Shown here one piece after another: positions 1-8,746 of a stretch of DNA of 64,000 nucleotides. This stretch comes from Chryseosolibacter sp964393795 (GTDB lineage: Bacteria; Bacteroidota; Bacteroidia; Cytophagales; Cyclobacteriaceae). The position numbers and the translations under genes are program-made. The stretch is from positions 18,274 to 82,273 of the forward strand of contig CAYMWA010000003.1 of assembly GCA_964393795.1 (NCBI GenBank), given 5' to 3'. The notes beneath the pieces were generated by a model. It searched no databases, was not told the origin of the DNA, and worked only from the letters and a program-made list of their open reading frames with translations. How positions within the stretch are numbered: the stretch's first letter is position 1; every line of letters starts with the position of its first letter.

Positions 1-6
1 TTGCAC

Positions 7-681
7 TTATTCGGATTGAGTCACTTTAACTTTGTGCATATAAATCCCAATAGCAAACAGCAGATTCTTGATGATGTTGTTGATGTTGTGTGAACTCCAT
101 ATGAGTGCGCTCGTTTCCGGGTCCAGCCGGGTCAATATATAGTTGCCCATCACGAACAAGAACAGGTTCAGGCAGAAGTAGATCATGACGCCGATGTTGA
201 TCCAGATAAGGCTGAATCCGTAGAAGGCGGGGCTGGAGATCGTGCTGATCGAGTAAAAGAAGTACGAGATGCTGTAGATGATCATGATGACCGCTGTAAT
301 CACCCACATCAGCGTTTGATACTCCGTGATGCCCTGAACATATAGCGAGATAAGTACAAAGGAAACAAGATAGGTCACCGATCCGGCGATAAGGACCAGC
401 CGATGAACCTTCTCTACCAACACCTCATAGTAGAACCATGACAACAGAACAAAAAGTACGATATAGTAGACGTTAAGCAACAGGACCGTGGGCGTACCGC
501 TTTGCAAAAGCATGAATCCGGTTGCGTCAGCGAGTGCCGAAAGGATGAGGAGCAAGCCAATTACATGGATCTGACGCGAGGCATAACGGGCACGAAAGAG
601 ATACGCCAACAATGGCAACGCCACCGAAAGGTTGGATGCTACTCTGATAATGCCTGGAATGTGCTGCGCTTCCATCTTCAA
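7..681 (-). CDS. Polytopic membrane protein of unknown function
   Basis: This 224-residue protein has about seven hydrophobic stretches (roughly residues 15-30, 38-59, 66-88, 94-115, 123-145, 153-180 and 200-216) and a short charged C-terminus, so it should sit in the inner membrane. I see no catalytic motif. The overall look, seven helices with short loops, resembles small sensor-like membrane proteins common in Bacteroidota, but that is only an impression. It lies just downstream of the lipoprotein gene on the same strand (about 9 bp gap), so the two are probably co-transcribed. Confidence 0.75.
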   Translation of the reverse strand: MKMEAQHIPGIIRVASNLSVALPLLAYLFRARYASRQIHVIGLLLILSALADATGFMLLQSGTPTVLLLNVYYIVLFVLLSWFYYEVLVEKVHRLVLIAGSVTYLVSFVLISLYVQGITEYQTLMWVITAVIMIIYSISYFFYSISTISSPAFYGFSLIWINIGVMIYFCLNLFLFVMGNYILTRLDPETSALIWSSHNINNIIKNLLFAIGIYMHKVKVTQSE

Positions 682-690
682 GCGATGTCC

Positions 691-1377
691 TTAATTGACG
701 GCACAGGGTGGACACGGATTCGATGCATCGTACACAGTTCCCGGCTCGTCATCGGTAGCTGTTCGTCCTGAAGAACTGAACAGGTCATTGCTTATGACAA
801 GTAAAAGTTGCGGCTTCAGATTCAATATATTGATGGCAGGTTCGATATCAATTGTATCAAAGTACGGAAGTGCGCGCATGTCATCAAAGATGTTTTTGCC
901 AAAGAAATGAAACCAGATTTCATTCGGATGTGCTGCGCGGTACCGCTGGGCCCAGACCTTCGCAACCTCGAAGTCTATCGGGCTATCCGTATTGCCGTCG
1001 ATGAGTATTCTCCCCGAGGCTGACGTCCCCAAGTCAAGCGACTCATCCACCGGGATGGCAATAATGTGTTTGTCACCACTATCATCAATGGCATAGTGGA
1101 AGGCGACGCCTACCGATGTCGTTGTAGATGCGAGGAGACTGTTCAGGTGGTTGCCTGATAGTTGATAGTCCTGGATAAGCCCTAGTCTCGCCTGATCAGG
1201 CTGGTCCTTTTCGTAAAAGGCGATCCACTCCATTCCTGTCTCATAGGGTATTTTTTCCCCAATTGTTTTATATACGTCCTTTTCCGAGATCGGCCTGTTC
1301 AGGTCGTCTTTTCCATTTTGGCAGGAAAAGGCTGACAGCGCCACGGTGAGGATAACAAAAAATGCAATGCGGTTCAT
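691..1377 (-). CDS. Putative lipoprotein with C-terminal CPPC motif
   Basis: The 228-residue product begins with a hydrophobic signal sequence ending at Cys19 (LSAFSC), a plausible lipobox, so it is probably a lipidated envelope protein. The rest is soluble and I do not recognise a family. The last nine residues contain Cys-Pro-Pro-Cys (residues 222-225), which could bind metal or form a redox pair, but the position at the very end is unlike a thioredoxin fold. It is followed closely on the same strand by the membrane protein ending at 7, probably in one transcript. Confidence 0.7.
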   Translation of the reverse strand: MNRIAFFVILTVALSAFSCQNGKDDLNRPISEKDVYKTIGEKIPYETGMEWIAFYEKDQPDQARLGLIQDYQLSGNHLNSLLASTTTSVGVAFHYAIDDSGDKHIIAIPVDESLDLGTSASGRILIDGNTDSPIDFEVAKVWAQRYRAAHPNEIWFHFFGKNIFDDMRALPYFDTIDIEPAINILNLKPQLLLVISNDLFSSSGRTATDDEPGTVYDASNPCPPCAVN

Positions 1378-1825
1378 GATATTCGGTTTGATTTGGCGAT
1401 TGATTGAGATTCATGCATGCCGCCTCAAAATTCTGCTACAGACGCTGAAACGGAATCTTTGGCGGCTGTAGTCAGTCGAGAGCAGGCCTGATTGTGGTGT
1501 TTTATATGAAGACTTCAAATGTATTGATAGACTGCGCAAAGGTCGTGCTGTGAAGATTCGTGTTTCACTGAATAGATGATCTTGCGGTTACGATGGTAAC
1601 CCGGTCACAGCTAGGGTATAGGGCTTAAAAAAACCATGCCAGCGGCTGTTGGGATACCGCGGTCGGGTCACAGCAGACGCCCGCAGGACGCTATTTTGGT
1701 CATCGCGATCGTGCGATCGATCACCCGACAGGCACATAAATTGTTTGCTGTAGCGCTGGCGAACTCTTTGGCATTAAGGGCATTCGATCGTTGATAAGAT
1801 CATTAAAATAAAACGACATCGGGTT
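1378..1825. other. Intergenic region between divergent genes
   Basis: About 450 bp separate the divergent lipoprotein and SDR genes and must hold promoters for both. I see no open frame or RNA gene here. There is a tandem GCGATCG (1705-1711 and 1713-1719) and a run of A at about 1627-1633, but nothing I can assign to a known site. Confidence 0.5.
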
Positions 1826-2851
1826 ATGGACGACTTACGTGGAGAAGGAAATGAGCATACAACGTACAAGAAGAGAGTAGTGGTCGTTACCGGTGCCTCC
1901 GCTGGTCTGGGCAGGGCCATTGTTCGTGAGTTCGCAAACAAAGGCGCCGATGTGGCGCTGATCGCTCGTGGTATCGAGGGGCTTGAAGGTGCTAAAAGAG
2001 AAGTGGAGGCGGCAGGAGGAAGAGCGCTTATTTTTCCGGTCGATGTGTCGGATGCTGCAGCCGTGGAAAATGCCGCGGAAGAAACGGAACGACAGCTTGG
2101 TCCAATTGACGTGTGGGTGAACAATGCGATGAACAGCGTTTTTTCTCCCGTGAAGAAAATGACGCCTGATGACTACAAGCGTGTCACGGAGGTCACCTAT
2201 CTAGGACAAGTCTACGGTGCACTCAGTGCACTTAAGCGCATGATGCCACGCGACCGTGGTACCATCATTTTCGTCGGGTCAGCACTCGCGTATCGCGGTA
2301 TCCCTTTACAGTCTGCCTACTGCGCATCGAAACATGCGATAGAGGGTTTTTTTGACTCGCTTCGAACGGAGTTACTGCACGACAACAGCAATGTGAATAT
2401 TTCGATGGTGCAGCTTCCGGCAATGAATACAACACAGTTTGAGTTTGTGAAAAGCCGTCTGCCAAACAAGCCGCGGCCGATGGGAACCATTTATCAGCCG
2501 GAGATCGCCGCAGGCGTTATTGAACATGCTTCACGCCACCATCGGCGGGAATACTATGTCGGATGGCCTACGGTGAAAGCGATTATCGGAAACAAGATCG
2601 CTCCGTGGTATGCTGACTGGGTACTATCACGCAATGGAATAGAAGGCCAGATGACATCTGAACCTGAGGACCCTCAAAGAAAAGACAATCTCTATGCGCC
2701 GCTACCAGGCGATCACGGCGCACACGGGAACTTTGACGACATGTCGAAGGACTTCAGCCTCACGACCTGGGCGTCACTTCACAAAGGTCTTGTTGCTGCA
2801 TCGTTGCTCGTGTTTGCCGGAGTGGCCTTCATCACTAACAAGGCATTGTAA
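1826..2851 (+). CDS. SDR family oxidoreductase with C-terminal membrane anchor
   Basis: This is a classical short-chain dehydrogenase/reductase: the nucleotide motif TGASAGLG is at residues 22-29, the NNA motif at 99-101, and the catalytic Ser152, Tyr165 and Lys169 (YCASK) are all present. At 341 residues it is longer than the usual 250. The extra C-terminal part ends in a hydrophobic helix (about residues 320-336) that could anchor it in the inner membrane. The substrate cannot be told from sequence. It starts a four-gene run with an unknown protein, a VKOR-like protein and an SPW-repeat protein. Confidence 0.9.
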   Translation: MDDLRGEGNEHTTYKKRVVVVTGASAGLGRAIVREFANKGADVALIARGIEGLEGAKREVEAAGGRALIFPVDVSDAAAVENAAEETERQLGPIDVWVNNAMNSVFSPVKKMTPDDYKRVTEVTYLGQVYGALSALKRMMPRDRGTIIFVGSALAYRGIPLQSAYCASKHAIEGFFDSLRTELLHDNSNVNISMVQLPAMNTTQFEFVKSRLPNKPRPMGTIYQPEIAAGVIEHASRHHRREYYVGWPTVKAIIGNKIAPWYADWVLSRNGIEGQMTSEPEDPQRKDNLYAPLPGDHGAHGNFDDMSKDFSLTTWASLHKGLVAASLLVFAGVAFITNKAL

Positions 2852-2884
2852 GATTGTCGCAATACCACACTAACGAAAAAATCT

Positions 2885-3517
2885 ATGGGCATAAAAGAAA
2901 AAGCGGCCGCGGCTGCGGACCGGGTACGGGAAGAAATAAAAGTACTGACCGGAGACAAAAGTAAAGACAAGCAATATGAAAGCAACCGCCAGTTTAGCGA
3001 CGAAGCGTCTGCAAAGACTGAGTTTGACAAGAGCAAGAAGAGGCTATTTGATGTGAACCGCTGGAGCAACATCCCTGGCGCCGCCAACGCTAAATTTCAA
3101 CTGTACACCGAGCAAGGCGAACCACTTGACAGGTCGAACGTTCAGCGCGGCGACTTCATCATGATCGACCTTCCCGGTCCGCTACCATCGTACTGGGTTC
3201 GGATAAACGAGATTTCAGATGAAGAGAATGCCGCACAGTTTACGGTGCAGCCCGTTCACAATCCCACTGAACGTGACGACAAAGTGGCGACCGATCATTT
3301 TTTTCAGGATCGCGCACGAAGTGTTTTCAGAGTGGAGCGGAAAGGTACGTCACTTGTCGCCATGGAAATTGGAAAGAATGAGGCCATCAACAACAAGAAG
3401 CATGAAGCCGGGGATAAGGCGGTAACGAACACGCTCGTGTCGCAAGGTGGTTGGGCAATGTTTCAAAAATATCAGTGGAAGAACTTAACGGACTACCTCA
3501 TTGGTGAGAAGGATTGA
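2885..3517 (+). CDS. Conserved hypothetical soluble protein
   Basis: This 210-residue protein has no signal peptide or membrane segment. The first 50 residues are highly charged and Ala/Lys/Asp-rich, probably helical and partly disordered, somewhat like stress-related hydrophilic proteins. The middle (about residues 60-150) is more regular, with a segment around residue 90 that reads like a small beta domain (FIMIDLPGPLPSYWVRI). I do not recognise a family. Its 3' end overlaps or abuts the next gene, so it is translated from the same message as the VKOR-like and SPW genes. Confidence 0.75.
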   Translation: MGIKEKAAAAADRVREEIKVLTGDKSKDKQYESNRQFSDEASAKTEFDKSKKRLFDVNRWSNIPGAANAKFQLYTEQGEPLDRSNVQRGDFIMIDLPGPLPSYWVRINEISDEENAAQFTVQPVHNPTERDDKVATDHFFQDRARSVFRVERKGTSLVAMEIGKNEAINNKKHEAGDKAVTNTLVSQGGWAMFQKYQWKNLTDYLIGEKD

Positions 3518-3518
3518 A

Positions 3519-4082
3519 GTGAACAGCGGTGACAGCGGCATACCACCAGGGTGGAACTACAATCCGGCCGAATGGAGTCAACGGATTCCGATAATCGTTC
3601 TGGCTGTGATCGGTTTTGCAATCGCCGGCTATCTTGCGCTTTATCAGTTTCGCTTTCTCTCTGATGTATGGGAACCGTTCTTCGGAAACGGGAGTGTACG
3701 CGTGCTTAATTCCCCGGTTTCGAAAGTGCTGCCCATTCCCGATGCTGCTCTCGGCGCGTTGGGTTATGTTGCCGACGCCGTAGCGGGTGCGATCGGCGGA
3801 CGCAAACGCTGGAAGACCATGCCCTGGATTGTGGTTCTTTTCGGACTAGCCGTAGGTCCGTTGGGCTTTGTGAGCGTAATGCTTGTCATCTTCCAACCCG
3901 TGCTGTTTGACGCGTGGTGTACGTTGTGCCTGACAACAGCCGTCATATCGGTCGTGATGATCGGCCCGGCGATGGACGAGGTGCTGGCGAGCTTGCAATA
4001 TCTGAAGCGCGTGAAGGAATCGGGCCACTCCCTGTGGCGAGGGTTCTGGGGATACAGGGACGTAACTGAAAAAGTAAAGTGA
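3519..4082 (+). CDS. VKOR-like membrane protein
   Basis: The sequence matches the vitamin K epoxide reductase fold: a segment NSPVSKVLPIPDAALGALGY corresponds to the VKOR signature between helices 1 and 2, and WCTLC is the CxxC redox motif in the last helices. Four or five hydrophobic segments are visible. VKOR proteins oxidise periplasmic dithiol oxidases using quinone. The two loop cysteines that normally relay electrons are absent here; the CxxC pair are the only cysteines. I chose GTG at 3519 because AGAAGG lies 6 bp upstream; a TTG at 3501, overlapping the previous gene, is possible. Confidence 0.8.
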   Translation: MNSGDSGIPPGWNYNPAEWSQRIPIIVLAVIGFAIAGYLALYQFRFLSDVWEPFFGNGSVRVLNSPVSKVLPIPDAALGALGYVADAVAGAIGGRKRWKTMPWIVVLFGLAVGPLGFVSVMLVIFQPVLFDAWCTLCLTTAVISVVMIGPAMDEVLASLQYLKRVKESGHSLWRGFWGYRDVTEKVK

Positions 4083-4083
4083 G

Positions 4084-4479
4084 ATGTGGTCACAGGCAGC
4101 AATGGCAATGATCGGTATTTGGCTCATGACTGTTCCCGGCGTATGGGATCTTGGAAAACCGGTGGCAAACAATCATCACATAGTCGGGCCGTTGATGGTG
4201 ACATTTTCCGTCGTCGCGATATGGGAGTGCACGCGCAACGTCCGATGGCTCAATGCGCCTCTTGCCGCATGGTTGCTTGTTGCGCCGTGGATCCTGCCCT
4301 ATGAACATCTCGCAGCGCTCGTCAACAACTATGCCGTCGCTGTCTGCGTGCTTTTGCTGTGCATAGTAAAACCCAAAAGAGAAAATCACTTCGGCGGAGG
4401 CTGGCCCGCGGTCTGGCAATCCGGCGCACCCCATTCACGCCTTGCCGGAAATCCGCGACGCATTCCGGTTAAGAGATAG
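4084..4479 (+). CDS. SPW-repeat family membrane protein
   Basis: This 131-residue protein carries two SPW-repeat-like halves, one with GIWLMTVPGVW near residues 11-21 and one with AAWLLVAPWIL near 60-70, each in a pair of hydrophobic helices. SPW proteins are small inner-membrane proteins of unknown function, often next to redox or quinone-linked genes. It starts 1 bp after the VKOR-like gene and is surely co-transcribed. The last 35 residues are hydrophilic and basic. Its stop codon overlaps the tail of the convergent gene by 11 bp. Confidence 0.8.
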   Translation: MWSQAAMAMIGIWLMTVPGVWDLGKPVANNHHIVGPLMVTFSVVAIWECTRNVRWLNAPLAAWLLVAPWILPYEHLAALVNNYAVAVCVLLLCIVKPKRENHFGGGWPAVWQSGAPHSRLAGNPRRIPVKR

Positions 4480-5212
4480 CAGCGCGCAGCCCAAGATGGT
4501 CGGATAACCGCGCCGCGCTGTCAACAGGAGGATAAATGATATCAATGCTGTTCAGGCGCGACGACAACGCCGATGATGCCCAGAAGTAGTCAATGCGCAT
4601 CGTTGGACGATCAGCTTCGAAAGTAAATCCTTCTTCGTCTCCTTTCAGCATGCGCCAGGCGTCAACAAATCCGGCATCGCGCAATGGCTGAAATGCAGTG
4701 CTTTCGGGAGGCGTGTTGAGATCGCCAGCCAGCAACGCTGCCGCATTTCCTTTTTTCATCAGCGCGACGGCCTCTTCTACATTTTCCATTGCCTGTTCAG
4801 GTACCCACGAGAAGTGACCATTATAGATATCCAGTTTCCCTCCGGGTGCATCAAACGTCGTTTTGAGAAGCACGCGATGATTCGGGTCGTCGAGTCCGGA
4901 TCTGCGATTGAGTGCTGTGAACGTACTTTCAATCATCGGCAACTTCGATATGATGGCGCTACCTTGTGCAACGCCGCTCTCGGCGCGTTGGGCTTCAACG
5001 AAGTAGTGTGCGTCATAACCACTTAATTCCTCGCAAAGTTGCAGTGCCTGATCTTTTCCGTCGTAGAGATCCACATGTTTTGCCACGGCCTGAAGCACGA
5101 CAATGTGAGGATGTTTCGCGCTAAGGACATTGCTGATCAATTTCTTACGGACCTCCCAGGAACCGTGCTTGTCGAAATAGTAGTTGAGGTTGAGTGTGAC
5201 GATGGTGAGCAT
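4469..5212 (-). CDS. Endonuclease/exonuclease/phosphatase family protein, atypical
   Basis: A 247-residue EEP-fold protein. The conserved pieces are visible in order: TLNLN (6-10), NGHFS with His133, GDLN with Asp164 and Asn166, RIDYF with Asp208, and SDH at 237-239. These enzymes cleave phosphodiesters using Mg2+. The metal-binding Glu of the usual LQE motif is Ala here (LQA, residue 42), so activity may be altered or lost. The frame is open further upstream to 5407, but I chose Met at 5212 because the EEP fold begins there and the extra 65 residues look like non-coding leader. Confidence 0.8.
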   Translation of the reverse strand: MLTIVTLNLNYYFDKHGSWEVRKKLISNVLSAKHPHIVVLQAVAKHVDLYDGKDQALQLCEELSGYDAHYFVEAQRAESGVAQGSAIISKLPMIESTFTALNRRSGLDDPNHRVLLKTTFDAPGGKLDIYNGHFSWVPEQAMENVEEAVALMKKGNAAALLAGDLNTPPESTAFQPLRDAGFVDAWRMLKGDEEGFTFEADRPTMRIDYFWASSALSSRLNSIDIIYPPVDSAARLSDHLGLRAAIS

Positions 5213-5414
5213 GCTGAAAGTTTGGAGTACGATTGACAAAACACATGCCTTGCAGCGGTAGTGATCTGGTAAACGAGAACTTATCCGTTGGATCCTGCGG
5301 AGAAGCGAAGCATTCCGAGTTGTGGCTACTATGCCGGACAGACAGCGTCCATAAGTGAGGGGCACGAATTTTTTAAGCTGAAAAGCATCTCCTGATCGTG
5401 TTTTCATTATCCAG

Positions 5415-6539
5415 ATGAATCAATCGGCGCAAGTAGAAAGTGTAAGCAAAATTTGTGTTTTGAGGACGGGCGGACTCGGCGACCTGATCGTTGCACTTCC
5501 GGCGTTCAACGCGCTCCGCGAGACCTATCCCTTCGCCGAAATAGTGTTGCTCGGTGTGCCGTGGCAACAAGGTTTTGTTGTCAAGGGAAGAACGCCGATC
5601 GACAGGGTTGTCGTGGTGCCAGCCCTCACAGGCATCCGCAATAGGGATAGTGACGAGACGATTGACGAAGAATCGTTCTTTCGTCAGATGCAACAAGAAT
5701 CCTTTGATATCGCGATAAGCTTTCAGGGAAGAGGAATTGCGGCGAATCCTTTTATCAGGCGAATAGGGGCGAGACTTACGGTGGGCACAACTTCGGAAGA
5801 AGCGGAGGCGCTTGATCGCTCGATTCCCTACTACTATTATCAGCATGAAGTGTTGCGCTGTCTGGAAATTGTAAAGCTCATCGGTGCCAAGACTCCGGAC
5901 ATCGAACCGCGTCTGCGCGTGCTCGCAGCAGATGAAGCAGAAATCGGACACCTCGACTTTCTTTTCAATGGAAAGCCCTTTGTACTTCTAAATCCCATGG
6001 CCATGGATCTCCGGCGAATGTGGCCGCTGGAAAATTACATCGCGGTAGCTGAGGCCTTGCATAAGTCGGGTATTGAGTGCGTTATCAGCGGCGCGCCAGG
6101 GGACAGCGACGCCATCGAAGCGCTCGTTGAAAAAATGCCCTGTCCGGTACAGAACGCTTGCGGCGTAAGCCTGGGCGGACTAGCGGCACTAATGCGACGT
6201 GCATTGCTTTTTATTTCGCCTGATACGGGACCGCTGCACCTTGCACAGGCAGTACAATGCCCCAGCATTGGCATCTACTGGGCACCGAACATGATCAACT
6301 GGGGCAGCCTCAGCCGTAGTATTCATCGGCCGGTTATTAGCTGGAAACTTGAATGTCCGCTTTGTGGAATTGTTCCAAATGACCCGTATCCGTTTGCGCC
6401 GAAGACCATCTGCGCCCACGAGGTTTCCTTTGTACGCGATGTGACACCTGAACAGGTGTTGAAAGCGTCGCGCGAATTGCTTGCGGCGCAGAGAACGAAA
6501 AACGAATTGACCAGCACACAGAACGCGACAGAATATTGA
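5415..6539 (+). CDS. Glycosyltransferase family 9 (heptosyltransferase-like)
   Basis: The 374-residue protein shows the GT9 pattern: an N-terminal GGLGDLIVALPAFNAL motif (residues 19-34) and a C-terminal SPDTGPLHLAQAV motif near residues 269-281, as in ADP-heptose:LPS heptosyltransferases such as RfaF. It probably adds a heptose or related sugar to lipopolysaccharide or another glycan at the cytoplasmic face of the inner membrane. It is the first gene of a short run with a second glycosyltransferase and an SDR, suggesting one glycan-assembly operon. Confidence 0.88.
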   Translation: MNQSAQVESVSKICVLRTGGLGDLIVALPAFNALRETYPFAEIVLLGVPWQQGFVVKGRTPIDRVVVVPALTGIRNRDSDETIDEESFFRQMQQESFDIAISFQGRGIAANPFIRRIGARLTVGTTSEEAEALDRSIPYYYYQHEVLRCLEIVKLIGAKTPDIEPRLRVLAADEAEIGHLDFLFNGKPFVLLNPMAMDLRRMWPLENYIAVAEALHKSGIECVISGAPGDSDAIEALVEKMPCPVQNACGVSLGGLAALMRRALLFISPDTGPLHLAQAVQCPSIGIYWAPNMINWGSLSRSIHRPVISWKLECPLCGIVPNDPYPFAPKTICAHEVSFVRDVTPEQVLKASRELLAAQRTKNELTSTQNATEY

Positions 6540-6576
6540 TGAAGTATGTTCTGGACAACTATAACCCATAGCTACC

Positions 6577-7739
6577 ATGCATGATGATCAAAAATTGCGT
6601 GTACTTACGTGGCATGTTCACGGCAGTTACTTGTACTACTTGTCACAGACGGCGTGCACATTTTATCTTCCGCACAAGCCAACAGACGAGGAGGGGTATG
6701 GCGCGCGGACGCCAGGGTTCCCCTGGGGTGATAATGTGGTGAGTGTTCCGGCGGAAGCGGTAAAGGATCTCGAGTTCGATTGTGTTCTTTTTCAGTCAAG
6801 GAAGAACTACCTCGAGGACCAGTATCAGATTTTGTCAGAACAGCAACGGGTACTTCCCCGGATATACCTGGAACACGATCCGCCGCGTGAGCATCCGGTT
6901 GACACCAGGCATGTCGTAAAAGATCCGGCGGTTTGTATTGTACATGTAACCCATTTCAATAACCTGATGTGGGATAATAACGGGGTTCCCTCCACCGTCA
7001 TTGAACACGGAGTCATTGACCATGGACACTTGTATACCGGGAGCAATGCAAAAGGGATTGTTGTAATCAACGGCATCGCTAAGCGCGGCAGGCGTCTCGG
7101 CCTCGATGTGTTTCAGCGTGTGCGCGAAAAAATTCCGCTCGACATTGTTGGTATGGGATCTATGGAAGTCGGCGGGATCGGTGAAGTCCCGAATCATACG
7201 CTGCCGGAGTTCGTCGCACAGTATCGGTTCTTCTTTAATCCTATTCGGTACACAAGTCTCGGGCTTTCCGTTTGTGAAGCGATGATGGCTGGGGTGCCGG
7301 TCATCGGGCTTGCTACAACTGAAATGCCGGTNNNNNNNNNNNNNNNNNNNNNNNNNNNNNNNNNNNNNNNNNNNNNNNNNNNNNNNNNNNNNNNNNNNNN
7401 NNNNNNNNNNNNNNNNNNNNNNNNNNNNNNNAAGCGATGATGGCTGGGGTGCCGGTCATCGGGCTTGCTACAACTGAAATGCCGGTGACCATTCGGAATG
7501 GCTATTCGGGATACGTGTCAACAGATGTTGACTTTCTGGTCGCAAAAATGCACGAACTACTGAACGATCCGGAGTTGGCTGTAACGCTGTCCGTCGGCGC
7601 GCGGGAGGCAGCTTTGCAGAAGTTTGATATTAAGCGTTTCACGACCGATTGGCTTAGACTTTTGCACGCCGTGGTGAGAAACGAAACAATAGCGCCGGAG
7701 GACAATAAGTATTCTCCTGAACAGATCGAAATAAAATAA
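6577..7739 (+). CDS. Glycosyltransferase (GT4-like), interrupted by a scaffold gap
   Basis: The N-terminal part (6577-7331) and C-terminal part (7487-7739) belong to one glycosyltransferase. The donor-site region around LGLSVCEAMMAGVPVIG is typical of GT4-type retaining enzymes. Between them lies a run of 100 N. The 55 bases before the gap (7277-7331) are repeated exactly after it (7432-7486). If the overlap is merged and the N removed, the frame continues without a shift to give about 335 residues, so the gene is intact and not a pseudogene. It lies 37 bp after the GT9 gene and 2 bp before the SDR. Confidence 0.85.
7332..7431. other. Assembly gap of 100 N with overlapping ends
   Basis: A run of exactly 100 N. 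The 55 bp on its left (7277-7331) and right (7432-7486) are identical, which means the two contigs overlap and no sequence is really missing. An overlap of 55 is what a de Bruijn assembler with k of 55 leaves at contig ends. Confidence 0.95.
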
Positions 7740-7741
7740 AC

Positions 7742-8476
7742 ATGAAAGAAGCAAAATCCATTAAAGGAAAAGTAATCCTCATCACCGGTGCGGCACGGGG
7801 ACTTGGCGCTGCCATCTGCCGTATCCTATCGGAAGACGGGGCGGTCATCATCGCGACGGATGTGAACGTGTCACTGCTTGACACCACAGTTACCGATATC
7901 GCCGGCAAGGGTGGCAAGGTGGCCGGCTATTCGATGAATGTGACCGACGAGAACAGTGTAGAAGAGACGATCAGAAGGGTTGTCGACGAGTACGGCCGAA
8001 TAGACGTCTTGATCAACAATGCCGGTGTCGACTTCACCAAATCCGTTGAAGAACTCTCACACGACGAATGGAGAAAGGTCATTGATGTCAATCTTACGGG
8101 ACCATTCAATGTATCAAAAGCGGTTTATCCTTACATGAAGGAGAAACGCAGCGGGCATATTGTGAACATCACATCGACGGCGAGCAAGCGGGCGTGGCCC
8201 AATGCGTCTGCATATCACGCCAGCAAGTGGGGCCTCACCGGGTTCAGCCATGCCTTGCATTCTGAAGCACGCAAGGATCATATCAAGGTAACAGCGTTGG
8301 TGGCAGGAGGGATGCAGACGCCATTTCTGCTTGATCGCTTCCCTGACATCGATCTCAATCTATTGCAAAATCCGGAAAATGTTGCTGAATCTATCCGGTA
8401 TGTGTTATGCCAACCGGACGAAACCGTTATCGCTGAACTGATGGTCATTCCCATGACGGAAACTTCGTGGCCATAG
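7742..8476 (+). CDS. SDR family oxidoreductase
   Basis: A classical 244-residue short-chain dehydrogenase: TGAARGLG at residues 15-22, NNAG at 92-95, catalytic Ser in the ITSTAS stretch (about 144), Tyr158 and Lys162. Asp40 after the second beta strand suggests preference for NAD(H) over NADP(H). The family includes 3-oxoacyl-ACP reductases and sugar dehydrogenases. Being 2 bp downstream of the glycosyltransferase it likely works in the same glycan pathway, perhaps on a sugar precursor, but the substrate is unknown. Confidence 0.9.
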   Translation: MKEAKSIKGKVILITGAARGLGAAICRILSEDGAVIIATDVNVSLLDTTVTDIAGKGGKVAGYSMNVTDENSVEETIRRVVDEYGRIDVLINNAGVDFTKSVEELSHDEWRKVIDVNLTGPFNVSKAVYPYMKEKRSGHIVNITSTASKRAWPNASAYHASKWGLTGFSHALHSEARKDHIKVTALVAGGMQTPFLLDRFPDIDLNLLQNPENVAESIRYVLCQPDETVIAELMVIPMTETSWP

Positions 8477-8691
8477 GGTGAGTACGTAGCGTTACCTTAT
8501 TCGGATATGTTGCGCCGCCTATTCTTGACAACGGCTTTCATGGGCTCTTCCTGGTCAACCAACATCACAGACAACGAAGTTTTCTGTTATGCGTGCGTGC
8601 ATCTGGATAACATCGTTTTCATATTTGGAATGTAACCAGCTGTAGTGTCAGCAGCGACTGGAGGTATAGTTTTTATGTCCTGAACAACGAG

Positions 8692-8710
8692 GCTGGCGCG
8701 GGTCGCCAGC
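8692..8710 (+). other. GC-rich hairpin upstream of copper-protein gene
   Basis: GCTGGCG (8692-8698) pairs perfectly with CGCCAGC (8704-8710) around a 5-base loop. It lies about 36 bp before the copper-binding protein gene. It could be a weak terminator for the upstream SDR or a leader structure; there is no clear T-run, so its role is uncertain. The rest of 8477-8746 shows nothing I can name. Confidence 0.3.
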
Positions 8711-8746
8711 AGCAGTTTTCAGTGTCGAAACGTAACCTGTCACATT

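Noticed and set aside
5213..5407. 65-residue N-terminal extension of the EEP protein
   Set aside because: The EEP fold starts at 5212, and the extra part is basic, without signal or domain and lies in the divergent leader.
6577..7739. Glycosyltransferase as a pseudogene or two genes
   Set aside because: The split comes from the artificial 100-N gap; merging the 55-bp overlap restores one frame.
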